A stretch of 64,000 bases of DNA from positions 18,013 through 82,012 of the forward strand of contig JAKSYS010000233.1 in the NCBI GenBank assembly GCA_022925895.1, in the 5' to 3' direction. The notes below the pieces were generated by a model. It was not told the DNA's origin, ran no database searches, and saw only the letters and a list, made by a program, of their open reading frames with translations. The translations under genes and the position numbers were made by a program. The DNA is from Fragilaria crotonensis. Its lineage: Eukaryota > Bacillariophyta > Fragilariophyceae > Fragilariales > Fragilariaceae. How positions within the stretch are numbered: position 1 is the first letter of the stretch; each line of letters begins with the position of its first letter. Shown in pieces: positions 56,878 to 64,000 of this stretch.

Positions 56878-58466
56878 TCATCCCGTGGTGTGTCGAAAAA
56901 AATCTGTCATCCTCGTTTGAGTAGATCCATCGAGTTCAAATCGTGCACGGGCCTTACGCATGTAGTGCAACCATCGACGCCTTACCGAGGAACTCGCATT
57001 CACGATATCTTCCAGGGGACGTTCACAAAAATGACGATCGTCCGCATTGATCAGGTGAGCGTTTTCGTGGAGTTGCGTGATTTCCACCAACTCTGGATTC
57101 CGAAGTTGCTTGCATACTGAGGACTTCGTCGAATGGAGATGGTGGTTCCGAGCTTCCATAGTTCTACGCTGAGAGTATGAACCGCCATAAGCACCTTCCG
57201 CATGATAAAGTCACCGCGAGACGCATTGTAGTCTCCTGTCACTTCGTCCGGTTGTGCCGCCAATTCGCTCCATGCAACCGAAAAAAATCCGCGTGACGCA
57301 GCGGACCACCCGATGCGAGATTGTTGATGTAGTGCAAGTTCAACGTATGGGACATGTCCTTGTGGTACCATAGACATATCGACGTCCCCTGACTCCTCGG
57401 TGAACCAACCCAAAAGCTGACTTTTCAACGTCCGTGTGGCTGATGTCGCTCCAAGCGCGTCCATTGATTTCCTAAACCCTTTGATAGCCTGACGACGTCC
57501 CGGATTCTCCTTGCATTGCAGAACATGGTCTGAGGTTTCTTCGGTTCGTTGGCAGCAGGGACATAACGTCAAAGAAGTATCTTTTATATAGGCAACCATG
57601 TTCCGGCGAACACCCGTATGGCGTTGATCGTACATCAGTTTTGTTTGTGCGACCTGTTTCGATGGGATAAGTGACCGGCAGAACTGCCCGAGCACTTTTA
57701 TATCAATCGTGTCCCACACGTCATTGGACCACCGATGTCTGGATTGTAAATAGGATCGGAGATGATATCCGTTTATGTGGAATCGTATACACGCCTCGAC
57801 TTGACCAACTTGTCGAACGCCGTTTATACACACCGAAACCCGTTCCGTTTGGACGTGGTCAGTCTTGTCCCTCGATTGGCCACTAGTCCGGTGATCCCTA
57901 AACCATGTTGCCAATTCATCAGCCCGATGATTCCGCTGAACGTCGTGTGCTTTCGATCCGGCTGATTTTCTTGTCTGATGACCTTTAATCCACTTTGTTG
58001 ACACCCGTATGCCTGACTCCCGCTTCATGGATCGTATCTGGGACAAGAGGTCGGCATTCTCTGGTTGTCGCTTGCAATGTTCGTGGACTGTGGTGTGTTT
58101 GATCACATTGGACAATGCTGCTTTACTGTCGCAGACCCATCTGAACTTACACTTATGTTTTGATCCCCAATGGCGAACGAGCAACGTTAAAAGTAGCATC
58201 GGAGCTGCGAGCCCTGCGATCTCGCATCTCGTTGAGTTTGCCACATCTCGAGGTCCATCAACTGGTCCTGCCCCTTCGTAAAGAGTGGTATTGTCCCCCG
58301 TGCTGATCGTCCACCCGAAAGTCCCCCTAATGTCTTTCAAACCTCCATCCGACGCGATCGTTATTTTACCTTTCGATCGACTTGCTTTCCACACTACTGA
58401 ATCATCCGCACATTGATTGATATGAGTCAGTAGACGACGTTGGTATGGTGGAAGACGGTTGATCAT
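56878..58466 (-). pseudogene. Copy 2 ORF2: RNase H, zinc knuckle and C-terminal tail
   Basis: The main frame 58466-57051 carries ASDGGLKDIRGTFGW, STRCEIAGLAA, VCDSKAALSN and NHRADELATWF, the four acidic RNase H positions, all intact. Then comes CPCCQRTEETSDHVLQC, a CCHC knuckle. The frame then shifts to 57159-56878, ending FFRHTTG. Degrades the RNA strand during reverse transcription in active relatives. Confidence 0.83.
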
Positions 58467-58535
58467 GTCCGCAAATGGAACGTCGTTGATGCCGTCGATA
58501 GGTTCGATGGACGTCTTAAGTCGCGCTTTGATATC

Positions 58536-60747
58536 TCAAGCTATCGGTTGGAATGCGTTTCCAGAACGTTCCGTATCGCAAGAACTGGGACGAAATGTAA
58601 CGTTTCCACAGACGACGTTGTTGTGACGTTGGTTCTTCTTGTCTTGGCCAACCACATTTGTCACAAAGGTGCTCTGTCTCTCACCCGATAGAGCACCTTG
58701 CGTAATACACCGTGGATCCTGATGATCTCGCATGTCAGACAGAGTAGTACATTGGAGGTATATGCGAACCAAGTTTATATCGCTTTGCTGGCGAGCCGTG
58801 TATTGACTTAAGCGCGACTGTTGCATCACAAATTCGTCGTGAGTCCCCAGCGTCTCGATTCTAAGAGCATCCGTAACCGAGATTGTCAGATTATGGTTCG
58901 AAAGAAATTGACGCATTGATGAAATCCATGTCGGGGTTAGATACGGAATCTCCAGTCCAGGATGTTCCAATAAGGGCTGAGAAATCCCCGCTTCTAGTTG
59001 CATTGTCTTCAGTTGTATAATGAGGAGCTCTCCCACTTGTGTCTTGCAGTACACATGATGTCGAAAATACTTAATCATTTCGATTCCACACTCCGTACGT
59101 AAATCCATCAGTCCTAACCTCCCATGGAAATCGGTCCATAGCGAATAGCCGTCGGTAGTTTGGAACTAAATCCCATTCTCTGAACAATAGTTGGTATAAT
59201 CCTCGTTTGAATCGAGTCCATTCTCTTCGTCGATGGCGATCGCTGGTAGTGAGTATCGCATCGAGGGTTCGTAGGTCGTTCGAACGAAGACGCGAACGTC
59301 ACTGTACGAAAGTCTTGGAGACTTGATCTGATGGGAATATGCGTCAGCTTTGATCTTCATCACTCTTATGTGATGCGAGAAGTCTCCCATTGGATTTTGA
59401 AACACTCCCAAAATCCGAGTTGACGTGTGCAAGTCTTGCCGCTTGATTGGAACCTTTGCCAATGATTGACCCTGACTAAGATGAACTTGAGTCGTGGGAT
59501 CATCCGTACTCTGCCTGATGACTGGTCTTCCTGCACGCCAATCCCAATACATCACAAACCACGAGCATTTCGAAAGATTCAATGCTCCACCCGAGTAGTG
59601 GAGTAATTTCTCCCATGTTTGTGCGACATCTTCCAATCGTTGTACCAGTTCGTCGTACGAAACCGTCCCATCGTCTGTGAATCCCAACGCCGTGTCATCA
59701 ACGAACGCATCCACCAGGCGAGAGTGGACATTTAGGCCATCAGGAGAAACGAAATGCATACGTGACGGGTGCACCTTTTCAAGGGTGTTCAACATTACCA
59801 CCACAAGTGTAAGCCACACAGCTGGCGATGCTCCGCTCCCTTGTCCAGTCCCAAACAATGGTTCGGGGGTGCCGTGGTACGAGGACCTGATATGCCATAC
59901 ACCGTCTTCACCATGTACTTCATGAGTTCAAGCGATTTGGCGTGCGCTCTAATTGCGCTAATGGGCATACCACATCGGCGCGCCGCTAACATTCCTAAGG
60001 CGACGATGATCCGATCGAAGCACGCAGACGCGTCGTTGTCAAAACGAGCGTAGTTGATTTTAAGGATTCGGCACATGTCCGCCGTCAGTTGTGTGAGCAT
60101 GATTGGATCCATTGTCGTCTTTCCTGGCGTTGATCCGTGTTGGCCATCATTAAGCAAATCCATTTGGACCGCTCGACGTACCAGTCTCGATCCCCACATT
60201 AGTTTCAAAAATAGATTATAGTCGGCTTCAAAGAGATGTATAATGCGGAGTCTGTGAATTTTCGGGTCGCCTTTATCTTTCTCGATCATGACGTTCACCG
60301 CGTGTTGCCATCGTGGAATCGATATGCCCCGAGAAATTGCAATATCCAAGAATTTTGTGAGACAATCCAACATAACCGGATCTTGTATGAGCGCTTTATA
60401 GTGTCCTAGATGCCGCCCCGATGGTGAGGTACTAGTCGACTCCTTCCACCCTTGAACCCTTTACTGATGTCATCACCGGAGATACTGATATTGATCTGGT
60501 CATCGTCCTGTATTGTATGCGGTATAGCGAATGATGCCAAGAACTCTCGCAGCAATTGGTCGTCTCCGTGCCAGTCTAATGGGACTATCCCTTTGAGTAA
60601 GTCTTCCGCTGCGGGGACAAGCTTGTAAATGTAAGCGCATCGTGGATCACCCCATGACCACATGGAGACGTTGCCGCTGCTCGGAAAGCCTCTCGATTGA
60701 AGTGAAGCAAATGTTGTTCCATATCTCTCGTTATTATCGTATCCCAA
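58536..60747 (-). pseudogene. Copy 2 ORF2: reverse transcriptase, broken frames
   Basis: Pieces 60747-60406, 60373-59795, 59858-59166 and 59108-58536. RT landmarks in order: VMIEKDKGDPKIHRLRII (fingers), FDNDASACFDRI (motif A Asp), GTGQGSGASPAVWL (motif B), AFVDDTALGF (motif C, FVDD), GGALNLSKCSWF (motif D/E region), then thumb sequence TECGIEMIKYFRHHV. The catalytic Asp residues remain although the frame changes between motifs A and B. Confidence 0.85.
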
Positions 60748-62876
60748 ATTGTCTCGGATGGTTCAACATCACGTAAGATAGCGTGAACATTGCCAGGTGT
60801 GGTCGCACCATTTGTTGAGGTTGCCGCCCTTGGTACCCTGATGGTATGCAAAGGTCCATATTCCCCCGGCCTGACTATACTGCGGATGTTGCCGAACATT
60901 CTCCTGCATGATTCGCTCAGCATTGTTCTCTTGACAATTTTTGCCCTACGCTTCGATTCCTGGCTCGTTCTTGGATTCTTGTCTTCCTCATAGGTTGTAA
61001 GAAGGTCCTGAAAACTCTGTTGTCTATGAGACATCGCCTGTTTCTGAGTCTTTTTCAACTGTTTGGATGCCGAGTTTAGATGGACCCGAATGCTCTCGAG
61101 GGAAAGCCGCTTTCCTTTCTCAGGAAGCGCAAAGGTGGCATCATACTCTTGGATCTGTGCCTCCCAACGATTGAAGGTGTTGCTGTACTCTTCGTCGTAC
61201 TTTATCTCTCGAAGCCTGAGTTTCCAATACCGCAAAATCACGCCCGAGTTCCGAAGTTTGGGTGACCACTGATATTGTCGCGCCGGTGCCGAGAGTTTCA
61301 TCTCCGCATGCTTCATGGCTCGACCTTGGTCATTGTCCCATGCTGTCAGTTGCTGTCGTACTTGATGCGATGTCATTGTGACATGCTTCTCGTGCAGCTG
61401 TGATATTCGTTCGGCCATCTGATGGTCCTCGTAATATCCTCGCATTCCGTCGAGATAAGACTCAACCAGTTCTGGATTACCACTGTACAATAGACGGGTG
61501 TGCGGTCGCTCTAAAGGATTGGACATGTTTGCTCCCAATAGGCGTACAAGATCCAGATCAACGAACAGTCCACGGTGGTCGGATTGTGGTCCCTCGTTAT
61601 AGGCCAAACTTCCTTGCCTAGATACAGCCTCAGCCACACGGGCACATCCCAGCATATAGTCAATACGTCGATTCTGAGACCCAATGTAGGTGGAAGGTGC
61701 TGGATCCGCACTGTGAAGATCAACCAGACCACCGAGATCTCGAAAATCTTGAAGCCCTTTGTCGTTCTCGAGTGCCGTTCGCATCGAACATGACAAGGAT
61801 CGCATGACCTTCATTTTGTAGTTGATCAATAATCCTGCGAAGCTCAAAAAGAAACCGTTGTCGAGGTTGTGGCGACTTCTCTCCCTTGTTCCGATAAAAC
61901 TCATGTTCGCGAATGAGGGCACTTCCCAATGGCGCTTGCCGTATGGACCCCTCGCATACGCGATAAGCCGTAATAATGGATAGAGCGGTTCCGCCTTTGC
62001 CTTCGAGGGTAACTCCACTCCATCGTCCCAAACCAGTAGGATCCAGGATACCTTGACTTCGGACTGTCGTTGCTGTTCGCCCTTGAACCGTTGTTAAACA
62101 TCCGCCCGTTTGGAACGTTTCTTTTGCTGAACACGGATCCACCTCTTGACTCGGGAATCCGAAAACAGTTTTTCCAATCCGAAATTGACGTTGTACACAC
62201 TCTATATTGTAATTGTAGGTAATAATGTTGCCACGCTGTATTGGTTTCCACGAGTCCGAAGCAGTCAACTGAGTATGCCGCCATTTGCGACAGATAATAC
62301 TTGTAGTCCTCCACTCCCGTTGAGTAGGTCAATCCTTTCACATTTTGTAAAATATCCGAATCGTTCCTGAGCCTTGTATATAGGAGCGTCTCCATACGAC
62401 TGGAGCGCTTTCGTATCGATTTGTCGGCGAGATTGCAACCGACCTGGACGTGATTTTGCCACCAACAGAATTGATGTAAGGTTCGGTATCGGAGGATGTC
62501 GATCAGTTCCTAATCTCGAATACCTACCCCTTCGCACCAGAAGTGGTGCCTCATCTGGGCTGCTACAGTCTGTCCTCGTTGTTGCTCTTGCGTGCTGAGC
62601 AACATATCAAACGGAGTGCTTGGCGCCGCCATTAATCTGGGTCGCCGCCGTCTGGATCGAGTGGTTTATTGTATTGATCGTCCAGATCGGTTGGGGCTTC
62701 ACGTGAATGAAAATGGGATATACTCCTGTCCGTTGTGTTGCTTCACTGAACGCGACTTGTCGGTTAACTCGCGTTGTTGTATTGATGTCTGTCGGCCGAC
62801 TGCGTGCTTCTTCTTCCGTTTGGGGAAAATTTGCTATGAGTGCCATATTCTCCTGTGTTGTTGGAACTTCTGTCAA
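60585..62876 (-). pseudogene. Copy 2 ORF2: APE-type endonuclease, broken frames
   Basis: Three overlapping frames. 62395-61901 has CFGLVETNTAWQ with the catalytic Glu; 62268-61720 has ALSIITAYRV and ILVMFDANGT (D-x-N); 62018-60585 has NRRIDYMLGCA and GPQSDHRGLFVDLDL (SDH motif). The last frame goes on as a long basic helical linker to the RT. A leading piece, 62876-62607, could be the ORF2 N-terminus. The endonuclease nicks the target to prime reverse transcription. Confidence 0.82.
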
Positions 62877-63814
62877 CTGCTGACCTCACAGGTCATCGTT
62901 TCATCCGCGCTCTCTTCTCCCTCCTCGGTCGCCTCGCAAGACAGGTGATGTTGTCGATCCAATGCATCCATCGCAGGTTTCTGTTTCTTCTTTTGTGGAG
63001 ATTGTGGTTGGTGAATAATGTCGCTGGAAATCATCTTCATCGAGGCAAAACCTGAAGTTGGACTCGCTTCCTTGTCCAGCGTTTCCTGGCCCTTATCTTC
63101 ATGCTGGAATTTAGATTTTCGTACACTTTCGCTTGGAAGAGCCGCTCTTGCTTGCTTAAGGAATGCATCGTCCTGAGTAACTTGTGTCGTTATAGTCATC
63201 ATCTTCATCATGGTGTCGATTTGTCGAGTTAATAAACCCAACGTTGTGTTGGTTGCAACGTGGTACTCCATGGATGTGATCATTTTTGATTCGAGTTCGT
63301 CCAGGCGACGGAGCTGCTCAAGCTGTTTCTCCATTTTGGTGAACCGTTCTGCAGAGTGGCGGAGACCCTGGTCCAGAGCATCTTGTTGTTTCCTGATTTG
63401 CGCTTCCAAGGTATTATATCGTTGAATGTTTAACGACGCTAGAGAGGGGGTCATCGCTGAGTGGGTCGATCCTGTTGCTTCGGATGCGGATACTTTCGGT
63501 TTGTCAGCTACAGCAGGTGGTCGTTTGCCTGGAAGAGGTGGAAAATTCTCAGTCGTTCCAGATGGATTGGATAGATTCGATGCAATGGAGGAGCCTCCTC
63601 TTCCATGGCGGTGCCATGCGTTCGCTCCTCCCAGTGGTTGATTCGCAAAATGTCCTGGGTGTGTCGAATCAGAATCGGAAGAAACGGGCGGTTTCCAAAT
63701 CTCCTCGGATGTCATCTTGTCCAAATACGCTAGCGATTGTTGGACCGAGGTGTCTATCTGAATAATCTCAGGAAGACCCGGTATGCTGTCTCGAATCGAG
63801 CTTCGTCGCTCCAT
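62873..63814 (-). CDS. Copy 2 ORF1 (gag-like), 313 aa, possibly extending upstream
   Basis: Starts MERRSSIRDSIPGLPEI, but the frame is open upstream to about 63993 with protein-like sequence (KLPSGESARCDIVNG, LLVPRHLYSAV) and no ATG, so the true start may be outside or behind a frameshift. A Ser/Pro-rich linker, a coiled coil around residues 125-200 (RKQQDALDQGLRHSAERF, MEKQLEQLRRLDELESK) and a basic/acidic tail follow. Coiled-coil ORF1 proteins usually form RNA-binding oligomers. No zinc knuckle visible. Confidence 0.65.
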   Translation of the reverse strand: MERRSSIRDSIPGLPEIIQIDTSVQQSLAYLDKMTSEEIWKPPVSSDSDSTHPGHFANQPLGGANAWHRHGRGGSSIASNLSNPSGTTENFPPLPGKRPPAVADKPKVSASEATGSTHSAMTPSLASLNIQRYNTLEAQIRKQQDALDQGLRHSAERFTKMEKQLEQLRRLDELESKMITSMEYHVATNTTLGLLTRQIDTMMKMMTITTQVTQDDAFLKQARAALPSESVRKSKFQHEDKGQETLDKEASPTSGFASMKMISSDIIHQPQSPQKKKQKPAMDALDRQHHLSCEATEEGEESADETMTCEVSS

Positions 63815-64000
63815 TGGATTGAGTCGTAGCTTATAGTGTGATACTTCCTCCGAAACTGCCGAGTACAGATGACGAGGAACCAGAAGTCGCGTGATGCGGT
63901 CGGTGCCTCCATTAACGATGTCACATCTAGCCGATTCGCCTGATGGTAGCTTCAGATGAGTAGCCCATTCTCTCTGGTGGAACGTTCGATGATCTCACCG

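Larger units (their letters stand above)
56704..64000 (-). mobile_element. Non-LTR retrotransposon (copy 2), nearly full length, 5' end outside window
   Basis: Over 7.2 kb on the minus strand: ORF1 (to 62873), endonuclease, reverse transcriptase, RNase H, zinc knuckle, short 3' untranslated region ending CCCTATAATTTGG. All domains are present but ORF2 is split by about eight frameshifts, so the copy is dead. The layout (endonuclease, RT, RNase H, CCHC) resembles non-LTR clades with RNase H such as the I/R1-like groups; the exact clade needs a tree. Confidence 0.88.

Overview
The window looks like nuclear DNA of a diatom, probably a raphid pennate; the species cannot be fixed from sequence alone. 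The evidence is a pre-protein with a signal peptide ending in an ASA-FAP motif (the plastid-targeting signature of diatoms and relatives) at 7498-8169, short GT-AG introns of about 100-170 bp, RING genes in lineage-specific tandem arrays, and non-LTR retrotransposons with an endonuclease-RT-RNase H-zinc knuckle layout. Nothing prokaryotic was seen: no operons, Shine-Dalgarno sites or CRISPR.

Layout. 1-1654: 5' part of a BAR-PH (ACAP-like) gene on the minus strand. 2157-6271: a complete PIF/Harbinger transposon with TTA target duplication, a frame-broken DDE transposase and a convergent accessory ORF. 7498-8169: predicted plastid membrane protein. 11532-24672: six membrane-anchored RING-H2 genes, all on the plus strand, interrupted by a 763-bp Stowaway-like MITE (15041-15803) and a frame-broken ankyrin gene on the minus strand (19742-20981). 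25358-27637: acidic repeat protein ending in a CaaX box. 28003-32767: non-LTR element flanked by an 18-bp target duplication, lacking reverse transcriptase. 36522-38228: WD40-type gene. 39174-42757: satellite array built of AB dimers (about 376 bp). 44985-46046: 1062-bp element with 21-bp perfect inverted repeats. 46519-49561: Pro/Thr-rich coiled-coil protein with C-terminal GRG/DLMSAI repeats. 50126-51897: secreted protein with three CxxC modules and a spliced last exon. 54300-64000: two related decayed non-LTR elements head to tail on the minus strand, the second running off the window.

The cellular genes do not form one pathway. The clearest functional grouping is the RING cluster: each product has an N-terminal membrane anchor, a conserved linker containing IFPGQ (or a variant) and a split-exon RING-H2 domain, so these are likely membrane-bound E3 ubiquitin ligases of ATL-like architecture.

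Several genes (ankyrin, WD40, RING gene E, the 46519-49561 gene, the transposase) carry reading-frame breaks, some at homopolymers. This could be real decay or residual indel error in the assembly; reads are needed to decide.
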